Below, piece after piece: positions 22,899 through 34,978 of a DNA stretch of 64,000 nucleotides; positions within the stretch are counted from its first letter, which is position 1; each line of letters starts with the position of its first letter. The position numbers and the translations under genes are program-made. Under the pieces are notes generated by a model, which worked only from the letters and a program-made list of their open reading frames with translations, did no database searches and was not told the DNA's origin. The stretch comes from Crambe crambe (Eukaryota; Porifera; Demospongiae; Poecilosclerida; Crambeidae): contig OZ004584.1 in NCBI GenBank assembly GCA_963924555.1, forward strand, positions 3,595,001 to 3,659,000. The letters run 5' to 3'.

Positions 22899-23783
22899 TA
22901 ACCCTCAGCGCACACTGAAAATGCTTAGTTATAGTAAGCTGATATATTGAGCAGATAACTAATAAGCAGGAGATATTTAAAAGTACATTCGTTTATAAAG
23001 CAGTTGAGCTAGCTAGCATATTTCTACTACAGAATCCACATGCTTGGAGAACTCTGAGGTAGCATAAAATTTGTCATGAGCAACACTGATTTATGCTGTT
23101 GCTCTATACCACTAAACAGATGCAGATCAGCTCACCTTGTAGTCTCACACAGCCTAAAACATTTCAGATAGAGTGGGTAAATGGTCGGCAGTCTGGAGTA
23201 GAGGCTATATAGTATTAATACTGGAAAACTTGCCCTTCTTTCAAATAAAGCCTTTATCCAAAAATCACACTGGAGAATATTGTCTAGACATCGTTAAGGC
23301 TGAAATTGAAGTGTTCTGATCGCTACTGGCAGCGTGGTGGATGTAACAGATACACACACACATAACTGACTACTGTAACCCTCTCATGCATACGCGCTGT
23401 AGTCTGGCGAAGCCAGCCCCAGGCACTTTCTGAACTCAAGCGTAAGGGTCTGGTAACACACAATACTTCAACTTGTTCCCGGCCTAAAATTTTTAGTTAT
23501 GTAATATGACGTTTTAGTGTCGTAAAATGACATTATCTTGTTTAATTATCATAGCAACACGTCTCGCGCGAAGAAAATGGCCTCCCGATCCCGTAATAAT
23601 TATAGTTGTTATAGCTACCATGCGTCATTAATGTCATAATGCGTCAGTTAATGATATTCATCGTTTTAGCAGGATTTCTGCTAAACGGAAACAAGTCAAT
23701 GTATTGTGTGTTACCAGACCCTTGTGCTGGAGTTCCGGAAGTGCCTGGGGCTGGCTACGCCAGACTATACACGCTGAGGGTTA
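22899..23783 (+). repeat. Dispersed repeat, ACCCTC-end family, copy B
   Basis: Starts at AACCCTCAGCGCACAC and ends at CGCTGAGGGTTAA, so the termini are inverted (AACCCTCAGCG). The body matches copy A (3889-4525) and, reversed, copy C (28574-29205). The last part is interrupted by a separate MITE at 23400-23767. Confidence 0.65.
23400..23767. mobile_element. MITE with TAGTCTGGCG termini nested in copy B
   Basis: Inverted repeats of about 75 bp: TAGTCTGGCGAAGCCAGCCC at the left and its near-complement at the right, both continuing through CCAGGCACTT and GGGTCTGGTAACACACAATA. The flanks TACGCGCTG (23391-23399) and TACACGCTG (23768-23776) look like an 8-9 bp target duplication. This fits P- or hAT-type insertion. 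It splits the end of a repeat copy, so it is the younger insertion. Confidence 0.75.
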
Positions 23784-24341
23784 ACAACAAAAGTAGCTAG
23801 ATACAATCATAACCATTTAGCACTGTTAATATGGAATGGGCGTGGCTTCTCTCATTAGAACAAATACAAACTAGACTCTCTGTATCTCTTCTATTCTTGT
23901 TACAGGCTCAACTAAACTTCTTACATCTGAAAACAATCCAGAAGAGGATGATATGACCGCTCAAACTTCTCCAGAACAACGTCAACGATCGGCACCAGCC
24001 GCTGCCTAAATCTAAAATTTTTATGATTTGTTCATCATCAGATTCAATAAATATTCTTTGACGGCTGTAACTCCATGATCCTTTCACATATGACAATGAA
24101 ATTCATATCAACTTGTGCAGTTATAACCACACAATGTGCTTTATATCTACAGTTTCCCTTCAAAATAATCACTCTTATCGAACGACTTTTCATTATAACT
24201 ATGTCAGCCATTTAAAAATGACATCATTTGTTATGCGCGTGCGTCTGTCACTATTATGTGCACGTATGTGCGTGCCAACCAGCTATTTTTACTTGAAAAC
24301 AATATTCAACCTTTAGGTCGTACAATAAGTAAATAAACAAG
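23784..24341. repeat. Partial duplicate of 22.4 kb repeat body
   Basis: The stretch around 23833-23925 (CTGTATCTCTTCTATTCTTG, then AGGCTCAACTAAACT) duplicates 22397-22480. No gene is recognised. Confidence 0.45.
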
Positions 24342-24617
24342 TGAAAGGGAAAAAATTTATGCTAAATAAAAGGCCATGTAGGGTTAGTCTGTACTTTAAT
24401 TAACAGTTTCTGTCAACAAAAATCAAAATTATGCTCCCTTCAATAATAATCCCTACATCACTGCCTAAACCAAGCAGAATACTTTTATACCAATTCAAGC
24501 AGCTTGGTGGGAGGCAGTGATGTAGGGAAGGCAGCATAATTTTGATTTTTGTTGACAGAAACTGTTAAAGTACAGACTACATGGCCTTTTTATTTAGCAT
24601 AATTTTTTTTCCTTTCA
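24342..24617. mobile_element. Palindromic foldback MITE
   Basis: Long inverted arms of about 115 bp run from GAAAGGGAAAAAATTTATGC at the left to its complement at the right. They pass through CAACAAAAATCAAAATTATG and CCTACATCACTGCCT with few mismatches and a short unpaired centre. A degenerate relative lies at about 22380-22520. Confidence 0.8.
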
Positions 24618-26575
24618 TCTCTATAATAGCTAGCTAGTCTAACTACAGCTACATAATATTATATTCAACATTAACAATAACTAATCATAAGTTCTGCGCT
24701 GCGCGTGCACGCTAGTTTATTATGTAATCATAGTAAGTCCTGGCTTGATGTAGAAAGAAGAATCTGGCGATCCAATGAAAACAAAACAAAGCAAGATGTA
24801 GAGTGTGTGTTGTGACATTGAAGAGCTTTCCCTAAGATTTTCCTTGATTTTGCATTGCTCAGATGGCCTTTTAAAAATTGACAATGAAGCATTGGTTTCA
24901 GTTTCGGCAATCCCGAATGAAATCTTATTCCCATCACGTTTGCTGAAATTGAACAATATTCCATTGCTTGTAACGTCTTTTAATCATTCTGCATGCATAA
25001 TACACCACAAAGTTTATTATGTCGAAGATCAAAGAAGCTGCTCAAACTTTAAATCACAAAGTTTGAGTGTGCTACAACTTGTGCTTTAATGCAGGGCAGG
25101 GGCACAGTGCTAAGGTTGGGCACAGTGCTAAGTTTGGGCACTGACCTAGTGGGGGACGCTAGGGCTAGGAGCAACTGGCATGCAGAATGCCACCCCACGC
25201 TGTAAAACAGCTTGGCTAAGCTTATTTGAAACGTGGAATGTGGTCATGAATATCATTATAAATATGCACCATGGTCAATGAATAATATTAAAATTCCACA
25301 TTTCAAACCCAACAAGTCTTTCTGAGAGTAGCTTGTATAAAAGATAGAACATTGTAGTTGGTCTACAGCGAGCTGGTGTTTTGCACACTGCCTTCTTTCA
25401 GTCGGAACCACACACATAATAACAAGTTTATCTTGATGCCTCAGCATGTAGTAGACTTGGCTATAATGCATTATTATCACCGAGTTCCTTTGTGCTGTAT
25501 CTACCTATATAATTATACTGAAGACTGAATATCTTATTTCACATATCAAGACTTTCTATGCTGTAGCAAACTAATATAAGCTGTAGCTTGTTTGCTTAGC
25601 TTTGTTGGCTCTTTCTGCTTTTCCTCAGGACTTTTAACCTACTTGTGACTTTAGCTTCTGTTCTTGATCGGCTTTCTTGTAGGCTCACTTGCTGCTTTTT
25701 TAGAATCTTGAGCTTTATACCCTCTACTCTTGCTGTTTCATGTTGGTTTTCTTGCTCCCAGTACTGATAGTTTACTTGCCTACTGCCTCTGCTCTCGCTG
25801 TTTGGCTCTTTTTCTGCTTTCTCATGATTGCTAACTTGTCTTGCCTACTACTCTAGTGATTTTGTAGCTTCTATTCTTGCTATAACTTTCTTGTAGGCTC
25901 TCTTGCTGCCTTTTCAGATGATTATAGCTTTGTACTATCTGGATCTGCTCTTATTAACTGCTGAGCTGTGCATGTGACTGTAAGGTCAAGGTCACGTGGA
26001 TACGTTTGCACGTGCTACTAATAGGACATACGTACCATGCCCACATAGTCGCCTCCAGCACTGCACCTTGGCACTTCAGTGCCGAGGCAAAAAACGCGTG
26101 TTTTTCTCATTTTAATTTCCCAGTACTTGGCCATACCCCTTAACTACAGAGCTGAACTGGGCCATGGTATATATCGCTACTTGTGCACGTTTCTTCCAAG
26201 TAAAACAACAAATGAACTATACATTTGGTTAGTATGCTTATGAGTACTCTTTCTTCGAATTCTCCAAGTTTGGGATCTGAAGCTGGTGCCATTCTACTAG
26301 ATGCCACTTCACACACATGGCTAAAAATTGATTTGTCTGCACATTTGCGTTTTTCACTTTCGATGCCACTATATCTATTCTACTCCTCAGTATAGATGCT
26401 CATCCTACATAGCTGTACGTATAGCTAGTCTGCTCACTTTATCATGCCAGTGTGTGCACCTCCAACTACACAAATTTTGTTAATAATCTCCCATACTTAC
26501 AAAAGAGGAAGATAAAAGGTCATGTTATGAATTTCTATATAATAACTAATTACAAAGAAAAAGAATGGAATCAAG
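24618..26575. other. Intergenic; pyrimidine-rich degenerate repeats
   Basis: No gene recognised. Between about 25590 and 25950 the plus strand is strongly pyrimidine-biased and contains degenerate repeated phrases (TTCTTGTAGGCTCACTTGCT near 25674 and again near 25886, TACTCTTGCTGTT variants), giving a loose repeat of about 210 bp. A short overlapping frame at 24805-25089 has no recognisable motif. Confidence 0.5.
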
Positions 26576-27028
26576 TGAGCGCAAAAAATTTCTTCTAAAT
26601 AAAAAGTGAAGTAGGGATAGCCATAAAATTTAGCTGCATTCCTATCACTCCTAGCCCTCCTATTTTCAATAACCACCCCTATATATATCACCCAACTTAA
26701 ATCCCTACTCTTCACTCCCCCTTCAGCAGTAAGTGAGTCAAGTAACCCCTTACAAATTCAAGAATCACAGCAATAATATTATTACAAAACTACTATTCCT
26801 ACTTTACTCCTAGGCCTCGGAGTGAAGTAGGAATAGTAGTTTTGTAATAATATTGTTGCTGTGATTCTAGTTTGGTGATGGGTACAGGTAAGGGGTTACT
26901 TGACTCACTGCATGAAGGGGGAGTGAAGAGTAGGGGTGATATACGTAGGCGTGGTTATTGAAATTAGGAGGGCTAGGAGTAAATTTTACTACTTCACTTT
27001 TTATTTAGAAGAAATTTTTTTGCGCTCA
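26576..27028. mobile_element. Palindromic foldback element, GAAGTAGG family
   Basis: The two halves are inverted copies of about 225 bp around a centre near 26815. They run from TGAGCGCAAAAAATTTCTTC at the left to the complement at the right, through AAAAAGTGAAGTA and CACAGCAATAATATT. The same terminal sequence recurs alone at about 29904-29948 and the centre recurs at about 3285-3329. No coding capacity. Confidence 0.85.
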
Positions 27029-27841
27029 TATAACTAAGCACCATTGGTTGACAGCAACAATGACCTATTAGAAGCAAGAATGAACACGAGATGGATGAAA
27101 CAAACTAAAGGAAAGTGACTATGAAATAGATGAGAGTTCAGACAAAATTGGCAGTGAATCACAAAGTGACATAGTTAGCTAACAACAAATAAACAGTCAC
27201 ACATTTCTGTTTTGTACCTTTTGCAAACATTTCACTTGCATCTTATAACATGATAATTTATCTTTATTTCACAGCGATTATCATAACTGTCACGCTTACC
27301 TGTTGAACGGTGTAAGGATGAAACAGAGAGTAGTAGCCAGTGGCATCTCCAGCTCTAAAACCTTTTTTCAATCCCTCTCGAGAGCTTTTTGCAAAACTCT
27401 TAGCCCATCATAAATGAAAAGGGTTCCCTTTTTAACCTATGCATGAGCTCGTATAAGGCCTAACCAGTCAGATAAGCTGCTGGGGACTCTTGTTAGAGAA
27501 CAGGTGCACTTTTCGCCATCTTGGCTTTTATTTGACTCCGCCCACTTCCGGTTGGAAATTAAATTTTATATGTGCACGGTTCAACTGCTTTGATCTTAGG
27601 ACTGGGCAGACAAAATACTTATATCCCTCACACTCTGGCCAGGATATAACTATTACTTATGTTATCAAAAGTACATTGTATGGTATTGATCAAGAAAAGT
27701 TTTAGGTAAGGTCAAGGGCATGACCATGGTTGCAAACGTATATGGGAGTGAACTCCCCCCTGCTGTCACATGTTTGAAGGTTAGCTAGTGTCACTGAACT
27801 AGCAATCTGATCAGCATTGTACAAAGATTATTTCTTCATAG

Positions 27842-29420
27842 GCTCAAGCAAATGGAAAGACAATTTATTCTTGATGGTGTCCCATTAAGCAAATTGGCTA
27901 ATGATGAAACACGACGCACCCAGCCATCCTTGAATGTTGGCATTCCACAATATTCTGCAGTCAACGACAGAAATTGTAAGAGTTATTTCAACAGTAAAGG
28001 TCTTCCAAATGGATTGAACAATCATCCAATGAAAGATAACACAGATTCCATGATGGGATCAGTTTTCGATAAATTCATGGACAGCAGTGTTTCCATGGAG
28101 TATTTAAGAGATAGAAGAAGAATTGGAGCAGGAAAGTCACTTTATAAAATGTTAAAATTAATAAATATGTCTTAATCATTACTATAGGGTATACACGTAA
28201 ATTATATGGAGGTCACTTGACTGTACCAATAGCTGCTCCAAGACAAGGATATCATGGTGATGAAGGTTACAGAAAAAATACTCCTGATCTTAGATTGAAG
28301 AAGTCCGTATTTGACTATCAAGGTATTCAAAAAGTATGCTCACTGTAGCTACATATACTTATGTGAATACCCACATTAGAGAGTAGGCATTCTCTATGAT
28401 CATTCATAAGATACTTCAGGTCAAACAGTAATAGTACTTTGAAACTGGGCCCATCACTCTGTATAATTTTTTTTTTTTGTAGCCAATGTCACATATGATG
28501 TATCTTGTGGTTGATTGCAGCTAGTTTATTCTAAGAGTGGAAGCCTAGTACATGTACCATTTGCTTTGCTTATTAACCCTCAGCGCATGCGCAAGGGTAG
28601 TACTCAGTTGGTGTGTGTATCTGTGTGTGTATCCCCAGCCAGTAGTAATTAGAGCACTTCAATTTCAGCTTTAATGATGTCTCAACGATACTCTTCAGTG
28701 TTTAAAATGAGGTGATTTTTTTGATAAAATCTTTATTCCTGAAAGAGGCAAGATTTGTGCTGCGTATTAGTATCTAATACTCCATGTAATACACATGCGT
28801 GCTCACTGTGTGTTTGCCTACTGAGAGCTCTATCTGGAGTGCTATAGCAATTATTTGCTTCTACAGTAGTCTAGTGCATATGTGCCTAGCTTATGCAGAT
28901 AGCTGGTACATGCACATGCAGGTACTGATGCTTGCTGGGGATTCAAAATGAGAATGCTTCTTGACACTGCTCACTCAGTGATGTGGAATGCACATGCCGA
29001 TTCAAAAAACTAATACAGAATGTTCCTGTTCGTCTGTGGTCTAGCTATATTAATACAGACTGTTCCTGTTCATCTGTGGTCTAGCTATTTTCATCAATGA
29101 TCTACATTTGCAAACACTCAAAATTAAACATTTGCATTCTTAGTACGTAGCTCAGTATAATGGCAGGTGTGCCTTGTGTTTGCGCTGAGGGTAGTGCTTT
29201 TCGTTTAAGTCAGTAATAGATCCATTTTCTAGATTCATTTGAAAATTCAAAGCTGACACCTGGTCATTATAAGAGAGTCCAATCTGCACCAGCCACTACA
29301 CATTTCTTGAGGCAAAGATCAGCAAAAGTGTATAGTGGAATTTCTGTGTCTATAAGAGCAACATCTGCTATCACACATTCAGTAACACAGAAGAAAGCTC
29401 TAACTGGACCAGTTACTTGA
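27842..29420 (+). CDS. Unrecognised small basic protein, possibly axonemal
   Basis: Three coding blocks. Block 1 starts at or before the ATG at 27852 and runs to about 28130 (begins MERQFILDGV; contains IPQYSAVNDRNCKSYF and RDRRRIGAG). Block 2 is exon 28188-28322 (YTRKLYGGHL, IAAPRQGYHGDEG). Block 3 is exon 29233-29420, ending in a stop (GHYKRVQSAPATTHFLRQRS). The junction of blocks 2 and 3 is clean GT-AG with matched phase; the donor of block 1 is uncertain because no canonical GT fits the phase. The protein is basic with no membrane segment or known catalytic motif. Its style, short conserved phrases with Tyr/Pro/Arg and a RVQSAPA-type phrase, resembles small ciliary or sperm microtubule-associated proteins, but this is a guess. 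The intron 28323-29232 contains repeat copy C. Confidence 0.55.
28574..29205 (-). repeat. Dispersed repeat, ACCCTC-end family, copy C
   Basis: Reverse-orientation copy with both termini: AACCCTCAGCGCATGCGC at the left and TGCGCTGAGGGT at the right. The internal AAAATCTTTATTC and TGTGTGTGTATC segments match copies A and B in complement. It lies in an intron of the preceding gene, which shows intronic insertion. Confidence 0.65.
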
Positions 29421-30193
29421 AGATCATTATTGTAGTTTCCTAACTCAATAGTATTGTTTTGTTTCATTTGGTGTGTAATTTTTTCCTCTTATGCAATGCA
29501 ATTTCTTCGTGATGTAGTAATCATGGATATAAGAACTTACAGTATGGTACAGTTGGCATAGAGCTTACTTTTTTTTGTGTGTGTGTGTCACTGAGAGAAG
29601 CTGTCAATAATTATTTTTGATCATTAAAAAAATATTTTGCTAGCAAGTAAACAGGTGAAGCACACATTACTCTCTCACTAGTGTCCCAAGTCACAGATTA
29701 TTGAGCTGGAAGGCCACAACCTGATAAACATTTCAAGCAGCTGATTATGACCTAACAACTTTTTCTCAGCTATTAAGGGTGCAAGCACACTCCACCCACG
29801 GATGGTTGCTAGGGAAAATTAACTTTAAAACTATTCATGATAGAAATTTCTAACTTGCACCATGTTATCAAACAGCCCAGTTCGATTTTAGGCTATCCCT
29901 ACTTAACTTTTTATTTAGAAGAAATTTTTTGCGCTCACTTGTCAGAATAGTACTACATACACAAAAAAGTGAAGGAGGACCAATCAAAATGACTGATGTT
30001 ATGACTAATTTCATTCTCAATGTGTTACATCTCGATGACCACTTGGAATCAATGGCTGATTTTTGATATACAGCTTCTTATATTTATTGTTTTGTCAATT
30101 CACATTCTACTTTTCAATTTATCCATATAGGATCTTGTGTCTTACACATTCTGTACTAACTATAAACTAAATCAAAATGTAACTTCTTAGACC
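29421..30193. other. Intergenic; one lone foldback-element end
   Basis: A lone end of the palindromic GAAGTAGG family (CTTTTTATTTAGAAGAAATT) lies near 29909-29948. Otherwise I see no gene. Confidence 0.5.
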
Positions 30194-30230
30194 TAGTCTG
30201 GCGTAGCGGCGACCCTTACCAACCCAAGGG
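30194..30230. repeat. Lone TIR-type end TAGTCTGGCGTAGCGG
   Basis: TAGTCTGGCGTAGCGGCGAC followed by CCTTACCAACCCA. The complement occurs at 46494-46528, and a related terminus bounds the MITE at 23400. It lies about 100 bp upstream of the start codon of the spliced ORF at 30329. It is probably an element's outer edge. Confidence 0.5.
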
Positions 30231-30328
30231 AAGGAAAAGGTAGCATCCACGACTTGTTTATCCCTGGTCTACAACCAGCCCCTCCTTTGTGAAGCCCAGA
30301 CCCCGCAGAGACTCGCAAAGAAAAGGAC

Positions 30329-31502
30329 ATGGCTGTAGCTTCCAATTTAGCTGCAAATGCATCTTTTTCTGGTGAGTTAGCTGTTTGTAGCTACAACTGT
30401 ATAACCTACAGTGGTGGGTTCTAGCTATGCTTATTAGCTTTTTTTTTTCCTTTTCTACCAGGTGATGCTGAATTATTCTTAGATGCCGTTAAGGATATTC
30501 TTAAAGACGATGGTTTTCAGCTACCAACTCCTCAGGCATCTGGTGCAGTGGAAGCTGCTTCAGCTTTGCTGGAGTGGAGTGGATGTGTGGCTAATAAAGT
30601 GAAGGTGTCTGAGTTCGGCGAGTCCTTGGTAAAGTATTTACAGGAGTGTTTGCCTTCTGGACCTGGGCTTGACAGAGAGAAAATGTGGTCCAAATTTCAC
30701 ATATTTAGAACTTCTAAAGATCATTTTATTCTTTGGAATACGTTCTTAAAGAACTCTATCAAGAAAGGTGGCCCCATATTTTTGCAACACATCACAAACT
30801 ATATGTTTAAGCAGCTTGTGAAGAAGCGTGTTCCAGTGGCTACTTCGACAACAAGCCAACAGACTACCTACAGTACCCAGAGTCTAACATATGATGAAAA
30901 AAAATGTACTTCAATATGGTGCTGCTGGTTATATCCCCAGGAACCTGAAGCAGAAGATCAAGCACTCAAGTTATTCCAACAAGAAAGCTTTGCAGATGTG
31001 CCTGCACGATATAATTAAGGAGGATGGTATGACTCCCGGGACTGGGTAAAACTAGTTGATAGGGGTGGCTTGATGCTCGTTACATCTAGCATGTTCCAGT
31101 TTGTGAGCGCAATGGAACTGGTAGTGAAGGGGTTTCTGGAGAAGAAAGAAAAGCCAATAAATGTGAAGAATGAAATGTTGAAGTTGATAGAAGGTAATAC
31201 TCATGTAGATATTAATGGAATTCCATACCAGTATATTGTAATAAGGTTTGAATCTTTCCTTGTAATAATGCATAATATTTTATAATTTTGAAGGTAATGA
31301 GTGTGTCAGACGTCATTGGAAGGCTGTGTCAGCTGAGTGGGAGGCAGAGGAAGGAAAGACTCTTTTCACCATGATGGTCGACTTATGGGTGACAATGCGT
31401 GGCTTTAGCTATGTCAGTGCATGGATGGAAAGAAGGAAGCAAGAAACAAAGAAGTCAGTACAAAAATCTCAAGCTCTAAGAAAGAAACTTAATAAAAACT
31501 GA
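30329..31502 (+). pseudogene. Spliced accessory ORF of a DNA transposon (frameshifted)
   Basis: Starts at ATG 30329 (exon 30329-30371), continues at 30472 with matched phase, and ends with exon 31294-31502. The protein begins MAVASNLAAN, then has LDAVKDILKDDGFQLP and ASALLEWSG. After an A8 run (30897-30904) the sensible frame changes to VLQYGAAGYIPRNLKQKI; a second shift near 31025 leads to WVKLVDRGGL and FQFVSAMELVV. The last exon reads LWVTMRGFSYVSAWMERRKQ, a C-terminal region of the style seen after P-like transposases or in their partner ORFs. I do not know a function. It converges on the P-like transposase, and a related N-terminal fragment lies inside the TIR element at 35192-36076, so I infer it is transposon-encoded. 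With two frame breaks it is listed as broken, although homopolymer error could explain the first. Confidence 0.6.
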
Positions 31503-31910
31503 AGTATTATGTATAACAAGGGCATGAACATCATTTTCATCACTTTTTATATAATTATGCAGCTGACTGACTAATAATTCTTACATAGCTATGGCTTAGG
31601 AGCTTTTGCTTGAGTAATGGTTTGTTACAATTCTCTTCATCAAAATTGCTGTGCTGTTGTCTCTTGTTTCCTCCCTTTACAACTTCTCGACACAATGAGT
31701 TCACAACACGAAGGCCTGTGTGTTGTTCTGAAACTCTTTAACAGTTGGATTGTTGTGTGTGCCACCCATTTGCCTCTGACATCCGAAAAAATTTTCCAGT
31801 GGGTCCTGACAAATTTTGTGACTGAGAAAGCAATTGACTCCTTTTATGGTAAATAAGTAGCGTACCAGAGACACAAAAGATTTTGCTGCATTACGATAAT
31901 ATATAGCATT

Positions 31911-34254
31911 TTAGCTAAGCACATGCAACCCACACAACATACTAGTTATCTGGATGGCACTGAAAGTCTCTTGGCTCAAGATCATCCTCTTCTTTTCCTC
32001 ACTGTTGAAGCCTTTCCTGGAATATGCACTCTTCTTCCAGTTGTTGAGGTAAGGCAAGAAAGTCTCTTCCAACCACTGCATTAAATCAAAATTAATGAGT
32101 CCCTTGCATTGCATTATACCAGTGTGACCAACCTTCAACCTAAAATCAGAAGCAGATCTGTAGGGGTCCTTGAATGGCTTTCGATCATGCTTTCCACTAT
32201 CAAAATTGCACACATTGAGGGAATCAAAGAATTTATCAAACATATCTGCAAAACGTGCAGTTTCTTCAGCTTCTTCGCCCAGAACATGAGTCAGACATTT
32301 TGACACAGAGTAGCTGAGAACCTATTAAGGGACGTACAAGAGCATTAATTATAGTTCATGATTTACTCTAATACTTGAGTGGCAAGATCCACATGCATCT
32401 TAAAAAAAAGAGTTGAGATGAATGTGCTTGAATTTTAACTTTGGCAAGAGTGTGAGGCCTGTTTGAGTTCTGGTTCTATTGTATAGACTCCAAAGACGAC
32501 CCCATCTAATCTTCTAATCTCCTTTCCATTGTTCTTAAAGTACAATATTAATAATATGTAATTACATACACAAAATTATAAACACTATAGTATTTTTACC
32601 CAGAGTGTTCGTGCCTTTGATGCCCAACAGTTCCTCGTTGTCTTCATCAGGTGTGGTGGATCAAAGAAGAAGAAGAATTGCCTGGCATCAGCAGAGAAGG
32701 GATTGAGAACTTGATTGACAAGTTTGCCATCTTTGCTGTGTAGGCTGACTAATTTACGGTTGACTGAGGCACCATCAAAGGTTGCACCCATAACCTTTCA
32801 TAGAAAGATCAAAACAATTATTAATTCTGCAAACCAACAGGCATACCTTCAATCCTGATCTCTCCAATCGATACACAGCATCCCAGAATGGGTCGAATAT
32901 TAGCTCACCAGTTAGTTTGTGGCATGGAAAATGAACATATGGGAACTCTCTAAACGTGAAAATAACCCCTTCACCATGAACACCATCATGGTGCGTGCAA
33001 GTACTTCAGTTGACTCATCAGGTGATGACATGGATTGCTCCAGTGCAAGTAGGTGATTGTTGATGTCGCCCAAATTCATGAAACCAATCAATTCTCCAGT
33101 GTTCTTGTCATAGACAAGATCCTGCTTCACGTACATCTCATCCAGCAGCAGCAAAACGTGCTCTTCATAACTGTTGATGTTTGTGGCACTGAGGAACTGG
33201 GCATCCACTCCGGCTGAAAAACCTGGTTCGGACTTAAGATGGTGGGTGTAGTCTCTCAGAGTGCGCTGTGATGGCATCCTTATGCACTTAGATTGGCGCA
33301 AGGTTTCGTATGCACCTTGTGACAGGGCTCGGAGGTATATGCACCACTTGATCATGAGTGGATGCCACCTCATGCCACGAGCATCTTTCTTAGATACTGC
33401 TAGAACCTGTTGCTGCCAGAATATCCTCTGAAAATAGGTGCAGTCCTCTCTCTCAGTGGCCTTGCTTCCCTCACTCTCTATGACTGCCTTCAGATCTCTA
33501 CCCATTTCATTACCAACAGTCACACTGTTTTTCTCTATCACTCTGTCCAACTGCTCCTTCACACGATCACGTTGCTTCAGGATCCTCCTTAGCTCACTGT
33601 GCAGCTTACTCATTCGAGCCTTCATCTCATCACTTGACAGGGTGTGGTAAGGTGCATGGCTCTGAGGATCAGTTCGATTTGATGACCTGCTTGTCAGACG
33701 ACTTGACTGGACCCTGAAACAGCCTCTAAAATTTGTGCACCTCTTACAACGTACACACTTGCCAGATGTGGGAATTAGAAGCTCACAGGCTACATGTCAC
33801 CACAACTATCGATACTTGCTATTCGCTGATTTCCTATGACATAGACAATTACTACATGTCATAGCTAAAGAGCTAGCATGCACACATACTTGTGGAATCA
33901 AAGAATTCTGCCCCACGAGCATCCACAAGCTGTCTGAAGTTATTCACCGGATTCCCATGACATACTGCTTTTTTTTTTGAATGTAGAAAGCCGGTTAATA
34001 ACATCATTCGCACTGGTAAGTTTAGGAGGAATGTCACTGAGAAGACTGCACTGGCCCACTTCCACTGAAACACCGTTACAGCTGAGACTCCACCTTAATT
34101 CCTTGTCATATTTCAAAAGCATGGTAGCCTTAGGGGGTGAACATTGATGGTTAGCTTGGCAAATACTAGAATGTCTTTCAGTACACTTTATCCATCCCTC
34201 TGGAAGAGATATCCCTTCCATGTGTTCTTTGAGTGATACCAAATCCGCACACAA
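31911..34254 (-). pseudogene. P-element/THAP9-like transposase, decayed
   Basis: Minus strand, several exons. 34254-33873 gives LPEGWIKC and, after a slip in a T10 run (33969-33978), VNNFRQLVDARGAEFF. 33720-32850 gives a Leu/Lys/Arg coiled-coil region (about 33600-33520), then RWHPLMIKWCIYLRALSQGA, SQRTLRDYTHH, LLLLDEMYVKQDLVY, LIGFMNLGDIN and MMVFMVKG. 32794-32600 gives VMGATFDGASVNRKLVSLHS and FFFDPPHLMKTTRNCWASK. 32320-32133 and 32075-31950 (57-bp intron) give FDKFFDSLNVCNF and FLPYLNNWKK. The order matches P-type transposases with RNase H-like core acids (LLDEM, GDIN, ATFDGAS, DPPHL). I see no THAP zinc finger at the N-terminus and the C-terminal end is missing. Breaks lie at a T10 run, an AG repeat near 32950 and an A9 run near 32403. 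Cut-and-paste transposition with 8-bp target duplications is known for the family. Confidence 0.8.
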
Positions 34255-34615
34255 TTGAGGAGGTAAAGGAAAAGATACCCTTAGTTCTGCAGCCTATAAT
34301 ATATGTACTCTGTACGTATACATCAATTCATAATAATAATTATTACTTCAGATTCTGCGAGCTTCCTCTTCTTCACTCTCTGTGTTTCTTAGACTCAAAT
34401 CTAAGTTTTCGTGGCATTCTAAGCTGATATTGTGCCTCCTGCAACTAAAAAAGTTACACTATTAAAGTAGCCCACACAAGAACTAATTTATTTCTATCAG
34501 CTATTTGGTTGAATACTCCTTATAGATTCTCACACACATAAGAAGTTACTTCTGAAATAATTGCTTTGTATGAACAAATAACAAGTGCACTTTCCAAAAG
34601 AGGGACATTAAAAAT

Positions 34616-34978
34616 TAGTCTCGCTAGCCAGCCGCACTTTTTTTTTTTTTGCGAGGAGGGGAAAAAAAAAGTACGTCTGGTAACAATTGCCAGGTTTTTC
34701 TTGACATACGACAGAATGTTGTTCACCAGACTGCAAGACCTTTCTTGGCGCTTGAGTCGGCCATGCTACGCCTGAGTACGGCTCGATCTCAGCTAGCTTT
34801 AGCTATAGACGGATCTGACCTTTAATTGTGTGCGCACCCACCCACATGAGGTAAATTATTATCCCACGAGTCACGTGATGCACATTCTTTGAATGAAAGA
34901 ACGGAAACCTGGCGATTGTTACCAGACGTATTTTTCCCTTCCCCTCCTCGCAAAAAATACGTCTGGCGCGCGAGACTA
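34616..34978. mobile_element. MITE with 9-bp target duplication
   Basis: Inverted ends of about 78 bp: TAGTCTCGCTAGCCAGCCGC at the left and its imperfect complement at the right, both continuing through GCGAGGAGGGGAA and ACGTCTGGTAACAAT. The direct repeat ATTAAAAAT flanks it at 34607-34615 and 34979-34987. Duplication length and TAGTCTSG ends resemble the MITE at 23400. It is next to the P-like transposase, a plausible but unproven source of mobility. Confidence 0.85.

Noticed and set aside
24805-25089. 94-residue frame near 25 kb
   Set aside because: Overlapping open frames on the opposite strand of equal length indicate low stop density, not coding.
31617-31856. 79-residue plus-strand frame downstream of the accessory ORF
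   Set aside because: It lies past the clear stop of the accessory ORF and has no conserved phrase; probably chance.
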